Under the pieces are notes generated by a model. The model did not search any database and had not been told where the DNA came from. It saw nothing but the letters and a program-made list of their open reading frames with translations. Position numbers and translations under genes: made by a program. A stretch of 64,000 nt of DNA from an uncultured Neglectibacter sp. (lineage in GTDB: Bacteria > Bacillota > Clostridia > Oscillospirales > Acutalibacteraceae), in contig CALFFN010000022.1 of NCBI GenBank assembly GCA_937958185.1, forward strand, positions 124,001-188,000, in the 5' to 3' direction. This document shows positions 7,789-16,688 of the stretch, in pieces; the first letter of the stretch is position 1, and each line of letters starts with the position of its first letter.

Positions 7789-8694
7789 CTAAAACACGTT
7801 GTAGTCGAACTTCTTTTTCGCGATCAGATAGGACGCGGACACCAGCACCAGGCTGACGATGGAACGCAAAAAGCCCACAGCCGCCGCCAGGGAATACTGG
7901 GCGTCCTTCAGACCCGCCCGGTAGACCCATGTGTCGATCACATCGCCCGTACTGTACACACTGGGCGAATAGAGCATCAGTATCTGGTCCTGTCCGGCGT
8001 TCAGCACGGAACCCAGATTCAGGATCATCATCAGGACAATATAAGTCATGATGCCGGGAAGGGTGATCTTCAGCACCTGCTTGAACCTTCCCGCTCCGTC
8101 AATGGCGGCAGCCTCATACAGGGTGGGATCAATATTGGTGATGGCAGCCAGATAGACGATGGCGTTAAAGCCTGTCATCTGCCACAGGTCGGTCAAAATC
8201 AGCACCCATGGGAAGATCGCCGCCTCACCCAGAAAATTGATGCCCGAAACACCGAACACGCCCAGCATCTGGTTCACCAGACCGTCTCTGGAAAGCAGTT
8301 CCCGGAAAATGCCGCCCAGAATGACCCAGGAAAGGAAATAGGGGGCGTAAATGATCGTCTGTACACTTCTTTTGAACACCTTGCTTTGCAGCTCGTTCAA
8401 AAGGATTGCCACCAAAATGGCGGAGATCATGCCCAAAACGATCTTCATCGTAGCGATAAACAGGGTGTTCCATACAATGGTCCCGATATCGGGAAGCTGA
8501 AAAATTCGATCAAAATTTGCCAGCCCGACCCATTCCGACCCAAAGAAGCCTTTTGCCGGCTGGAATTTCTGGAATACCATCACCAGGCCCAGCATGGGAC
8601 CATAGGAATATATGAGCACCAGGATCGCAGGCAGCGCCATCATCACGAACAAAGGGATCTGGCGCTTTAGATATGCCGATCTGGATTTCTTCAT
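7789..8694 (-). CDS. carbohydrate ABC transporter permease (LplB type)
   Basis: A 301-residue permease of the LplB family with about six transmembrane segments (first at IPLFVMMALPAILVLIYSYGPM). The EAA loop reads YEAAAIDGAGRFKQVLKITLPGI. GGGAGGA precedes the ATG at 8694. It lies between the binding-protein gene and the second permease; a hairpin at 8800-8845 separates it from the former and may lower its expression. Confidence 0.88.
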   Translation of the reverse strand: MKKSRSAYLKRQIPLFVMMALPAILVLIYSYGPMLGLVMVFQKFQPAKGFFGSEWVGLANFDRIFQLPDIGTIVWNTLFIATMKIVLGMISAILVAILLNELQSKVFKRSVQTIIYAPYFLSWVILGGIFRELLSRDGLVNQMLGVFGVSGINFLGEAAIFPWVLILTDLWQMTGFNAIVYLAAITNIDPTLYEAAAIDGAGRFKQVLKITLPGIMTYIVLMMILNLGSVLNAGQDQILMLYSPSVYSTGDVIDTWVYRAGLKDAQYSLAAAVGFLRSIVSLVLVSASYLIAKKKFDYNVF

Positions 8695-8799
8695 AACCGT
8701 GCTCCTCCCTTATCTGCTTCATTCTCCCGCCTGCCGCAATGTACCCTCTCCTTTTGGGAACGGGAAAATTTCTGCGCGTCTTCTTTCTGTCTGAAAAAA

Positions 8800-8845
8800 G
8801 CTTTGCAGAGCCAGAGCAAAGACAACGCTCCGGCTCTGCAGCTTT
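8800..8845 (-). terminator. attenuating hairpin between binding protein and permeases
   Basis: GCAGAGCCAGAGC (8805-8817) pairs with GCTCCGGCTCTGC (8827-8839), 13 bp with one wobble. On the minus strand it is followed by AAAGCTTTTTTC. Partial termination here would give more binding protein than permease, common in such operons. Confidence 0.65.
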
Positions 8846-8853
8846 TTCACTTT

Positions 8854-10650
8854 TTACTTCATCTGGCTCTGAACGCTTACACCGCCTTTATCCTGGAACC
8901 ACTGGTTCACTTCCTCGGTGGCTTTCGTTCCGTAGATTTCATCATAGCTCTGCATAAAGCTGTCAAAAGCGGTGATATCGGCTTTCCCGGTAATGACCTG
9001 GATCGCCATTTCATCGTACATCTTCTTTACGGTGGGACCGTTTTCGATCATGAAGGGGGTTTCCTCCGCAGTATACTCGTTGAAAACAATGCGCTTGTTG
9101 TCCAGGTAGGTCTCAATCACCTCAAAGGAGCTGCCCTCTGTCAGATACGAGCGATATGCGGGGAACCCGGCTTTGTCGCCCTCATTCTCATAAGCCTGCG
9201 CCTGATCGTAGAACTGCTTGTAGGCTTCGCACAAGCCGTCGGTATTCCCGGTCTTCTCTGCTTCCTTGATAGCGATATGACCCTCATAGTTAAAGGAGGG
9301 ATTGTAAATGTTCAACGGGTACATCAGGAAGGGCTGGTTGTTGTCCTCAGGGTTGGTATTAAATGTACCAAATTCCATGGTCTCGGGATTGTTGTTTAAG
9401 TCGTGGTAAAGGTTGGTCATCTTGACCAGGGCTTCCGGGTGCTCGCAGCCTTTGGTGGCAACCAGGATATTCTGGGTCTGCGCGGCGTCACGGGCGATCT
9501 TTCCTTCGCCGTAGGGTCCGCTTACAACGGGAACTGCGATCCAGTCCGCCTCAGGGTCATGATCCAGATGGAGGATCAACGGCCAGTAAGCCCCCCATAC
9601 ATCGCCCACAAAGATACCGCACTTCCCATTAAAGATATCCTCGTTCTGCATATCGGCATCCATGGTGGCAAAATCCTGCGGGAAATAGCCCTTTTGATAA
9701 TACTCAGCAGCCTTTTCCAGAGCAGCGCGGGTCCTTTCACGGGACTCTTCCCCGAACAGACCGGATTCGATCTCGCCTTTGCTGTTCTCATACCAGACGT
9801 TGGGATAGGCGTTGAACATATTGAAGAAAGCATTTCCCAGCGTCCACTGCCAGGCATTCTGGGAGCTGGCGCTCATGGCGACGGCATAGGTATCGTCCAC
9901 ACCGTTCCCGTCGGGGTCCTGGGTCTTGAACGCTTCCATGACGGCTTCCAGGTCCTCCATCGTTTCAGGGGTCTTCAGGTTCAGCTTATCCAGCCAGTCC
10001 TTGCGGATCCAGAGCATATCGCCGCCGTCCTGATAGCTGAAGCCGTTGGTGATGCCATAGTATCTGCCGTCCTTTGTGACCGTGTCCAGCAGGTAGGAAT
10101 AATCGCCGGTCAGATACTTCCTGGTATACTCGCTGGCGTACTCGATCAGCGGCACGGTGATGTCCTCCAGCAGGTCCGCCGCGTACATTTTCTCAAAAGT
10201 AGTCCTGTCCACAGAGAGGAAGTCGGGCAGGTCGCCGGAAGTCAGCATGGTGTTCATTTTCTCAGCTGCCTGAGAGCCGGGGCAAGTCCACTTGAACTCA
10301 TAGTTGATGCCCAGCTGCTCAGCATAACGGCGGGTATAAACATTGTCTTCCAGGTTTTCTCCCTCGGCGAACCAGAAAGCTCCGTCGTTGGCGGTATGGA
10401 TCGTGGTCACCGTGATGGGGGGATCGTATTTCCCAAAGGGGTCTTTTGTGGGAGAGGGGACCTCTTCCAGAGTCATGGGACCGCTGTAGGGTTCGTCTTC
10501 GCCGCTTCCCACCTGAGAGGATACGGGCTGCGATCCGCCGCCCTTGCTGCTTGTCTGACCGCCGGCGCTTGATGTGCCGTTATTGCCGCAGGCTGTAAAC
10601 CCAAGGAGCATAACAACGGCAAGGAGAAGTGCAAATACTCGTTTTTTCAT
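8854..10650 (-). CDS. extracellular solute-binding lipoprotein of the sugar ABC transporter
   Basis: A 598-residue lipoprotein. It begins MKKRVFALLLAVVMLLGFTAC, a signal peptide with lipobox ending at Cys21, then a Ser/Gly-rich linker. Length and order (binding protein, LplB-like, YtcP-like permeases) match the LplA/YtcQ class. The long mature part suits binding of oligosaccharides. Upstream is the GH4 glycosidase gene, 27 bases away. Confidence 0.88.
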   Translation of the reverse strand: MKKRVFALLLAVVMLLGFTACGNNGTSSAGGQTSSKGGGSQPVSSQVGSGEDEPYSGPMTLEEVPSPTKDPFGKYDPPITVTTIHTANDGAFWFAEGENLEDNVYTRRYAEQLGINYEFKWTCPGSQAAEKMNTMLTSGDLPDFLSVDRTTFEKMYAADLLEDITVPLIEYASEYTRKYLTGDYSYLLDTVTKDGRYYGITNGFSYQDGGDMLWIRKDWLDKLNLKTPETMEDLEAVMEAFKTQDPDGNGVDDTYAVAMSASSQNAWQWTLGNAFFNMFNAYPNVWYENSKGEIESGLFGEESRERTRAALEKAAEYYQKGYFPQDFATMDADMQNEDIFNGKCGIFVGDVWGAYWPLILHLDHDPEADWIAVPVVSGPYGEGKIARDAAQTQNILVATKGCEHPEALVKMTNLYHDLNNNPETMEFGTFNTNPEDNNQPFLMYPLNIYNPSFNYEGHIAIKEAEKTGNTDGLCEAYKQFYDQAQAYENEGDKAGFPAYRSYLTEGSSFEVIETYLDNKRIVFNEYTAEETPFMIENGPTVKKMYDEMAIQVITGKADITAFDSFMQSYDEIYGTKATEEVNQWFQDKGGVSVQSQMK

Positions 10651-10677
10651 GTTTTGTCTTCCTTTCTCAGAATGAGG

Positions 10678-11952
10678 TCAAATGCATTTCCTAATGTACT
10701 GCTTGTTGATTTCAAACAGTTCATCTACGATTTTTACCGCCGCGTCCGTGCTGTTGATGGTGGGGTCGCACAACAGCGCCTGCAGCGCCAGTTCTTTAGA
10801 GCCCTGGGCAGCCGCCCGAATGGAAAGCCGCTGGGGCGAGACCTGCTGGTTCATCAGACCGATCACGCCGTCGGGCATATCGCGGACCACCCGCTTGTGC
10901 ACGCCGTCCCCATCTACCGTGATGGGCAGCTCCACCGCCACGTCGTCCGGCAGCTGGCTGATGGCGCCGTCGTTATAGCAGATCGCGGAGGGAATGTTCC
11001 TGCGGTCGTTGAAGAAGATGCTGGTGACGACATTGATTGCCTGCTCGCCGGAGGGGACCAGCCATTCGTCGATATCCTTCTCTCCTGCCACCAGGGCGGC
11101 AATGGTCTTCTTCATCTCCACCCTGTCCTGGGCGTCCCAGTCGAAATCATAGCCGTGCTCGCCGGCTTCATAGCCGTAAGCCTGATATTCGCCCAGATGG
11201 TCGTCGGAACAGGTGGGGTACAGACCGAAGAAATGGAACATCTTTCTGGAATAGGGCATGAAAGTGGGATCGAAGCTCTTTTCCTTCTCGCGGAACTCCG
11301 GGTACAGGTCAACGCCGGTCTCCTTATCCCGCACGGAGAGGATCCACTGGAAATGGTTCATGCCCGCTCCGAACACCTCGATGGTCTCCGGGTCCCTGCC
11401 CATGATCTTCGCCATATCGTGCTGCGCCATGAAAATGCCGTGGCACAGACCGATGCACTTGATCTTGGAGTACATGTTCACACCCAGAATGATACGGGTC
11501 TCCGGGTTAGAGAAGTTCAGGAACCATGCATTGGGGCAAAGCTCCTCCATATCGTGGACGATGTCCATGATTACCGGGAAGGTGCGCATGGTGAAGAACA
11601 GCGCTCCCGGACCTCCGTTTTCTCCCAGGCAGTGGCGCACGCCGTACTTCTTGGGAACGTTGAAATCCTGCTTCCACAGCTCGCAGCGCTCAATGGCAAG
11701 GGAGTTTATCACGAAATCGGCTCCCGGCAGCACGTCCCGGCGCTGTGTGGTCTTTTCGATTTTCAAGCCGAACCCGCTGTGCTCGTTCAGCTTTACTGCC
11801 AGACCGTACATACGGTCCAGATTTTCCTGGTCGATGTCCACCAGACACAGGGTTGCTCCCTTCATCTTGGGCGTGGTAAAGATATCCCGGAAGGTAGGCG
11901 TGCCGAAGGACATACTGCCTGCTCCAATAAACACGATCTTAGGCGCTCTCAT
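10678..11952 (-). CDS. glycoside hydrolase family 4 enzyme
   Basis: A 424-residue cytoplasmic GH4 enzyme. It has an NAD-binding Rossmann start (IVFIGAGSMSFG), ENGGPG, NFSNPE and GLCHG, where the Cys and His bind the divalent metal. GH4 enzymes cleave glycosides by a redox-elimination mechanism using NAD+ and Mn2+. Known members include alpha-galactosidases, 6-phospho-glycosidases and alpha-galacturonidase (LplD, also linked to Lpl transporters). Specificity is undetermined. The ATG at 11952 follows AGAAAGGAAAG and is preferred to 11979. The start overlaps the kinase gene end by 14 bases. Confidence 0.85.
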   Translation of the reverse strand: MRAPKIVFIGAGSMSFGTPTFRDIFTTPKMKGATLCLVDIDQENLDRMYGLAVKLNEHSGFGLKIEKTTQRRDVLPGADFVINSLAIERCELWKQDFNVPKKYGVRHCLGENGGPGALFFTMRTFPVIMDIVHDMEELCPNAWFLNFSNPETRIILGVNMYSKIKCIGLCHGIFMAQHDMAKIMGRDPETIEVFGAGMNHFQWILSVRDKETGVDLYPEFREKEKSFDPTFMPYSRKMFHFFGLYPTCSDDHLGEYQAYGYEAGEHGYDFDWDAQDRVEMKKTIAALVAGEKDIDEWLVPSGEQAINVVTSIFFNDRRNIPSAICYNDGAISQLPDDVAVELPITVDGDGVHKRVVRDMPDGVIGLMNQQVSPQRLSIRAAAQGSKELALQALLCDPTINSTDAAVKIVDELFEINKQYIRKCI

Positions 11953-13051
11953 AACAAATCTTTCCTTTCTGTTCTTCATTTTTTCCTGTGAAGTTCTCCT
12001 CTATCCAATCCGCCAGCTCCTCCCGGTCAGGGCTCCTGCCCTGAGATACATAGAACCCGGAGGCGCCGTTGGCTACCGCCAGCGCTTCCTCAGGCGGCAT
12101 ACCCTGAAGCAGGGCAAATGCGAACCCCGCGTTGAAGTTGTCGCCGCCGCCGGTAGAAAGGAGAGGATTTTGAATCTGCCGACCTACGTGGCAGGAAACC
12201 CCCGTTTCCGTGGCGCAAAAGGCTCTATCCAGCAGGTGGATCACCACCATTTCACAGGCAAGACGATCTCGCAGCGCCGCAGCTAAAGCGGCTTTTTCTT
12301 CTGAGACGATCCCCAGGCTTCCCGCCAGGGTTTCGGCTTCATTCTGGTTCAGGCTCAAAATTGTGTCCAAATACCCTGAAAATTCCCGGATCAGCTCTCC
12401 GGCTTCCCGCACTTCTTTTTCCGACCTTTGGGAGCAGTCCGAAAGATCCAGCATCAGCCGTTTCCGGGCGGTGAGCTTTGGGAACACATCCCGCAGGCAG
12501 CCCTGCCATATGGAGGTGCTGCCCGGCAGCTCGCTCCAATTGAAGAACGCCAGCAGCTCAGCTTCTTCCATCATTTCCAGAAGGCGGGGGACGGGAAGCA
12601 GCTTGGTGAGGGACTGATAGTCCACCTTGATCCGATCGTTCCGCGCCAGCATGACCTTTCCGTCCCGGAATTCCAGCGCCTCGCAAAGACCCGGACCGCA
12701 CAGGCTGTACAGGGTGCAGCGCTGTTCCAGTTCCCGGAAGATCGGCAGCGGACGGGGCGTCCCAAAAGCGCCGATACAGCTGACACGGGCGCCCAGGCAA
12801 GCCATGGTCTGGGAAAAGATGGGTGCGTTCCCTCCCGGTTTTTCCGTTTGCAGCTTCAGCTCCAGAGAGCAGCTTTTCCAGGACTTTCCTTTTATGTAGC
12901 TGCCAAATTCTTCCATGGTATTAAAAAACTCTGTTTCAGCATTTCCTGTCTGCCGGCAGACCCGGAGAATACTGTCTACATATCCGTCAAACCCTACGAC
13001 CACATTCGGATGCCGCTTTGCCGTACGCAGCCTTTCTATTATTTTCTCCAG
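11939..13051 (-). CDS. PfkB-family carbohydrate kinase
   Basis: A ribokinase-type sugar kinase. It has an N-terminal VVVGFDGYVDS, GGNAPIFSQTMACLG and the C-terminal active-site signature STGGGDNFNAGFAFALLQG with the catalytic Asp. It phosphorylates a sugar or sugar acid released in the pathway. The start is unclear: a GTG at 13003 has no ribosome site and falls at the beginning of the conserved core. The frame stays open upstream, and AAAGGAGGG (13059-13067) precedes CTG at 13051, giving 370 residues. No ATG, GTG or TTG sits at that spacing, so a CTG start is proposed. First gene of the seven-gene operon. Confidence 0.8.
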   Translation of the reverse strand: MEKIIERLRTAKRHPNVVVGFDGYVDSILRVCRQTGNAETEFFNTMEEFGSYIKGKSWKSCSLELKLQTEKPGGNAPIFSQTMACLGARVSCIGAFGTPRPLPIFRELEQRCTLYSLCGPGLCEALEFRDGKVMLARNDRIKVDYQSLTKLLPVPRLLEMMEEAELLAFFNWSELPGSTSIWQGCLRDVFPKLTARKRLMLDLSDCSQRSEKEVREAGELIREFSGYLDTILSLNQNEAETLAGSLGIVSEEKAALAAALRDRLACEMVVIHLLDRAFCATETGVSCHVGRQIQNPLLSTGGGDNFNAGFAFALLQGMPPEEALAVANGASGFYVSQGRSPDREELADWIEENFTGKNEEQKGKICYESA

Positions 13052-13150
13052 AACACTTCCCTCCTTTCTCGCAAAACCGACACTTGATTTTTTAATCTCA
13101 ATACTTAAATAAAGAGATACAGGAGACGTCCCGGCTGCAAATTTTATTTT

Positions 13151-13164
13151 TTAACTTAATTTTA
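13151..13164. promoter_or_regulatory. candidate ROK operator, copy 2
   Basis: TTAACTTAATTTTA, 12 of 14 identical to the reverse complement of 3320-3333. It lies just downstream of the -10 box of the kinase operon. Confidence 0.55.
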
Positions 13165-13169
13165 TATAT

Positions 13170-13198
13170 AGGATACTTTCCCCGGCACCAAAAGTCAA
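13170..13198 (-). promoter_or_regulatory. promoter of the sugar/methyltransferase operon
   Basis: On the minus strand TTGACT (13193-13198), 17-base spacer, TATCCT (13170-13175). It has the same -35 and spacing as the NagB-like gene promoter. Confidence 0.7.
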
Positions 13199-13199
13199 T

Positions 13200-13684
13200 G
13201 GGTTTTGACAAATTACTACAATTTCTAAACATGTGACAATAATTTTTCTAAATTTTATGTATAATATACAAATTTTGCGTTGCGTATTCAACTTTTTACA
13301 TGCCCGCCCTATATCTTTAATGATATTAAATAATCTGATTTTTCCTCAGCGCTTCAACCAGCCTTTATCGTCTGCAAGAATGAAAAACGTCTCAAATCAG
13401 CCTTTTAAGGCAGCGCGCGGGATCTCACTGTGCCGCATGGGATAGTTTTCTTCCCTCCCCTGCCGAAAATCCACGACAGGCACACACTGGCGGCACGCTT
13501 CCGCGAAGCGACCCGCGCCCTGCTTCACTCCGTGCGGTCACAGCCTGTCGGGGCGCTGTATTTCAGGGAACGGATAAAAGCGCAGGCCGAATGCCCGTAA
13601 AACATTAAGGAGACTTTCCTTTTTTGGAAAACCTCCTTTTCATAATCTGGTATCAGAAAAAGTCTGTCATCTGAAACGCTGCTG
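13200..13684. other. gene-free stretch with a structured GC-rich core
   Basis: No credible gene. An AT-rich part (13200-13340) has TATAAT at 13260-13265 without a clear -35. A GC-rich core follows: CGACAGGC (13474-13481) pairs with GCCTGTCG (13543-13550), enclosing a 6-bp hairpin CGCTTC/GAAGCG (13496-13510). GTGCCGC (13430-13436) can pair with GCGGCAC (13490-13496). This could be a non-coding RNA or a decayed element; I recognise no known RNA family. Confidence 0.4.
13607..13640. terminator. hairpin ending the cohesin-like gene or a possible RNA
   Basis: AAGGAG (13607-13612) pairs with CTCCTT (13633-13638), and TTTCC with GGAAA inside. T-rich on both sides, so the direction is uncertain. Confidence 0.45.
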
Positions 13685-14791
13685 TCATTTTTCACGGTCC
13701 TCGTCCTCCCCTTTTTCCTCCTTGACCGCAGCTATCCCGCTTGCCAACCATCGGGATAGCGGACGGAGGACCACACAGGCGAAGGCAAATGCCAGCGCGA
13801 TCAAAAACGCCGGCAGCGGCGTGCTGTTATTTCGGACAACGATGGACGGGCGTGCGCCGCCTGTTTGGGAATTTTGCGCAGCAGCCCTTTGCGCTGTGGC
13901 AGCCGGCTTTGGGCTCACCGCCGTCGGCTTTGGCGCGGAAGAAGCCGTTGGTTTGGAAGAGACCGATTCCTCTGCGGCTTTCACAGGCGCCTGTGTTTTT
14001 TCAGGCTTTGGCTCAGCCGTTTGCTTTGGGGACGCTTCCTTTTCTTCCCGGTGGACAACGATCCGATACTCCGCCTTTGTCCTGCCGTCTTCGGCGGTGA
14101 CGGTGATGAGGAACAGGGTATCGCTTCCGCCTGCGCCCAGGTTCCTGCGGTTTACTTTGCAGACAGCGCCCTCGGCGGGCTCTGTGGAAAAGGTCATTCC
14201 TGTGATGGAAAAGGGCACTGTAACGGCATAAGAAAAGCAGTCGGGAGAAAACTCCGGCTGCAAGGTCCCATCGCTGGGCATGAGAGAAGTCAGTGTGGCT
14301 TCCTCCCTCAGCGGCGGCAGGACAGTATATGTCAGCCGCTCCGAAATATCGGGCAGTTTCTCGCCGTCCGCGGAAAGAATCTGGGAGACAGTCACGGAAA
14401 AGGAATGCCCACCCGGAACAGCGCCTTCTGAAACTTGAAAGCGATAGGTAAGGGTCCCGCCTGCCGGCAGCGGCGCTTCCCCTTTCATGCTGCAAACAGA
14501 ACGGACGGAGGTTCCGTCCTCCTCCGTCAAAGAATACGCGCCACGCATGGCGGCGCTTTCCCCGGCGCGCAGGTAAGCAAAGCTTTCCGAATCAAAGTCC
14601 ACCTGTATCAAAAACGCGCCCAGCCCGCCCAGGCTGCCATCGTAAGGAACGGAAAGCTCCACCGTATCCCCGGCTCTGCCCTCTGCCCTGGAAAGCTGAG
14701 GGCAAAACCCGACAGAACCAGCCGCAGCCGCGGGAAAAGGCATTGTAAGAAGGAAAAAAGCAAGGAGAAGCAGAACAGAAAGCTTTTTCAT
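13685..14791 (-). CDS. surface protein with cohesin-like and cadherin-like domains
   Basis: A 368-residue exported protein with a signal peptide (MKKLSVLLLLAFFLLTMPFPAAAA). A beta-sandwich of about 130 residues follows, with cohesin-like features (RAGDTVELSVPYDGSLGGLGAFLIQVDFDSESF). Next is a cadherin-like beta-sandwich domain (LTSLMPSDGTLQPEFSPDCFSYAVTVP ... VTAEDGRTKAEYRIVV, written here in parts), a Pro/Ala/Lys-rich spacer, one membrane helix and a charged tail. It is probably anchored in the membrane with its domains outside. The ATG at 14791 follows AGGAGGG and is chosen over 14833. The ligand is unknown and no dockerin partner is visible nearby. Confidence 0.7.
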   Translation of the reverse strand: MKKLSVLLLLAFFLLTMPFPAAAAGSVGFCPQLSRAEGRAGDTVELSVPYDGSLGGLGAFLIQVDFDSESFAYLRAGESAAMRGAYSLTEEDGTSVRSVCSMKGEAPLPAGGTLTYRFQVSEGAVPGGHSFSVTVSQILSADGEKLPDISERLTYTVLPPLREEATLTSLMPSDGTLQPEFSPDCFSYAVTVPFSITGMTFSTEPAEGAVCKVNRRNLGAGGSDTLFLITVTAEDGRTKAEYRIVVHREEKEASPKQTAEPKPEKTQAPVKAAEESVSSKPTASSAPKPTAVSPKPAATAQRAAAQNSQTGGARPSIVVRNNSTPLPAFLIALAFAFACVVLRPLSRWLASGIAAVKEEKGEDEDREK

Positions 14792-14912
14792 TTGTTCTGC
14801 CCTCCTGAAAATTTCTTTTGAAAAAAATGCCAAATTTTTCCAATTTATTTCAGTATAGCATGAAAATGGGCGCAGATGAAGCGTTTCCGCGATTCAGGAC
14901 CGTGAATTATTT

Positions 14913-15653
14913 TTACTTTGCTGCAATGGAGTTCCCGATAGCTCCCTGCTCTTCCACCAGCCTTTGGAACCGGTCAGGCAGACGGTCCTCCAGATAGCGG
15001 TAGGTCTTGGCGTGGCTTTTGGAAAGGTCCGCCGTTACCACAAGGCAGCCGGGTTCGTTTTTCTGTTCCCCCAGCAGGCTGCCGTCCGGGGCGATGGCAA
15101 AGGCAATGGGAAGCTCCCCGTTCGCGTGAGAACAGCCGAACACATATACCTCGTTTTCGATGGCGCGGGCTTTTGCCAGGGTCAGCCATTGGGTGTATTG
15201 CAGCTCGTGGTACATTCCCGTGCCGATCAGATTCACAAGGCAGCAGGGGGCGTCCAGGCTCATGATTCGGGAGACCTCCGGGAAGTGCAGCTCGTAGCAG
15301 ATGGGAATGCCGATCCTGCCGAACCGGGTGTCGATACAGTGTATCTTCTCTCCCGGCTGTCTTCCCTTTTCCCGCTCCGACGGCGCGAGGATATTTTTCT
15401 GGTACTCGCCTATAAGCTCGCCGTTATCCACCACCACCGCTTTCTGGCAGGAGCGTTCCCCTCTCTGCACCAGCCCGGCAATAAAGAATTTTCCCTGTTC
15501 CCGGCTCAGCTCCAGCGCCCGGGGCAGGTCTTCTTCCTCCAAAAAGCCCTCGGGGAACAGGAAAATATCCGCTTCCGTCATGGCGAAGAACCGCTTCATT
15601 TCCGAAAGGGCAGCGCCTTTTTCCGGCACTGCCAGGGCAAGCTTTCTTTCCAT
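14913..15653 (-). CDS. nitrilase-superfamily carbon-nitrogen hydrolase
   Basis: A 246-residue cytoplasmic amidase-like enzyme with the Glu-Lys-Cys triad: Glu in LFPEGF, Lys in EYQKNIL and Cys in IGIPICYELHFPE. Such enzymes hydrolyse amides or carbamoyl compounds. It is slightly short for the family (260-300). It follows the patatin gene by 10 bases, so the two form an operon. The substrate is not predictable. Confidence 0.8.
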   Translation of the reverse strand: MERKLALAVPEKGAALSEMKRFFAMTEADIFLFPEGFLEEEDLPRALELSREQGKFFIAGLVQRGERSCQKAVVVDNGELIGEYQKNILAPSEREKGRQPGEKIHCIDTRFGRIGIPICYELHFPEVSRIMSLDAPCCLVNLIGTGMYHELQYTQWLTLAKARAIENEVYVFGCSHANGELPIAFAIAPDGSLLGEQKNEPGCLVVTADLSKSHAKTYRYLEDRLPDRFQRLVEEQGAIGNSIAAK

Positions 15654-15663
15654 TTCCCGCCAC

Positions 15664-16506
15664 TCACCTTTCTAAAAATTCCTTCAGCGCCGCCATGCCG
15701 CGCCGACCGTCCGCGAGACCCAGCTCATACACCGCCTGCAGCTTTTCCGGGTCCTTTTCCATGCGCCCGATCGTGATAGGCTCCGAGGGGCGAAAGACGA
15801 AAGCCGCGCCCAGCTGTTCCAGCACTTCCAGCTGCCGGACGCTGCGGGCGTATTCCTCGTGGCGGTGGAGCAGCGCCTGGGAAAAGCCCCTGTAGCGCCC
15901 GTACCAGAGCTTGACCGCCGCTGCCGGCATGGGGGCTTTTACATAGCTCCTGTCCCGGGTCAGCACAACGATGAGCCTGTCATGGCCCAGTTCCAGCATT
16001 TTCTGAAAGGGAATGCTGTCCGCCACACCGCCGTCCAGATAGCGCTTTCCGTGAAGCTCCACAGGGCGGGACAAAAAGGGCATGGACGCAGACGCCCGCA
16101 GGACGTCCATCTGTTCCAGCACGCTTTTGACCTGCATATACTCTATCTTCCCGCTGTCCAGCGAGGTAACGCCCGCATAAAAGGGCACGCCGCACGCCTG
16201 AAAGGTCTCATCGTCGAAGGGGTCAAGCTCCCGGGGGACCGTGCCGTAAGCAAAATCGGTGCTGACAAGGTTGCCGGTCTTCAAAAGCTGGCGGACGCCC
16301 ATGTATTCCTTATCGCCGTTATACCTTTTATTATAGCGGATCACCCTGCCCCGCTGCCGGGAAAGGAAATTCACCCCGAATACCGCTCCGGCGGAAACGC
16401 CGATCACGCCCTGCACTTCGATCTGGCTGTCCAGCAGCACGTCCAGAACCCCGGCGGTATACATTCCCCGCATGGCGCCGCCTTCCAGTACAAGCCCAAG
16501 CTTCAT
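15664..16506 (-). CDS. patatin-like phospholipase
   Basis: A 280-residue patatin-family lipid acyl hydrolase (YjjU/RssA-like). It has the oxyanion loop LEGGAMRGMYTAGVLDVLL, the nucleophile elbow GVSAG and the Ser-Asp dyad motif DGGVADSIPF. GGGAGGA precedes the ATG. It is first in a two-gene operon with the nitrilase and divergent from the exporter gene, with a strong promoter at 16540-16568. Confidence 0.87.
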   Translation of the reverse strand: MKLGLVLEGGAMRGMYTAGVLDVLLDSQIEVQGVIGVSAGAVFGVNFLSRQRGRVIRYNKRYNGDKEYMGVRQLLKTGNLVSTDFAYGTVPRELDPFDDETFQACGVPFYAGVTSLDSGKIEYMQVKSVLEQMDVLRASASMPFLSRPVELHGKRYLDGGVADSIPFQKMLELGHDRLIVVLTRDRSYVKAPMPAAAVKLWYGRYRGFSQALLHRHEEYARSVRQLEVLEQLGAAFVFRPSEPITIGRMEKDPEKLQAVYELGLADGRRGMAALKEFLER

Positions 16507-16539
16507 GACGGTCCTCCCTTGTTTCTATACACTGAGGTC

Positions 16540-16568
16540 AGTTTACCGCTTCCGGGTTTTCCTGTCAA
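16540..16568 (-). promoter_or_regulatory. promoter of the patatin-nitrilase operon
   Basis: On the minus strand TTGACA (16563-16568), 17 bases, TAAACT (16540-16545). Confidence 0.7.
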
Positions 16569-16621
16569 CGGGCGGCGGGAATTCCGCAGCATTTACCGTT
16601 TTGTCACGTTAGTTTAACATT

Positions 16622-16651
16622 TTGTACATTTTTGGAAAAAATCTTTATGAT
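16622..16651 (+). promoter_or_regulatory. promoter of the MacB-like exporter gene
   Basis: TTGTAC (16622-16627), 18-base spacer, TATGAT (16646-16651), 38 bases before the chosen ATG. Confidence 0.5.
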
Positions 16652-16688
16652 AGGATAAAAACTGTATTTTGTGGAAAGAGGGCGCCTC

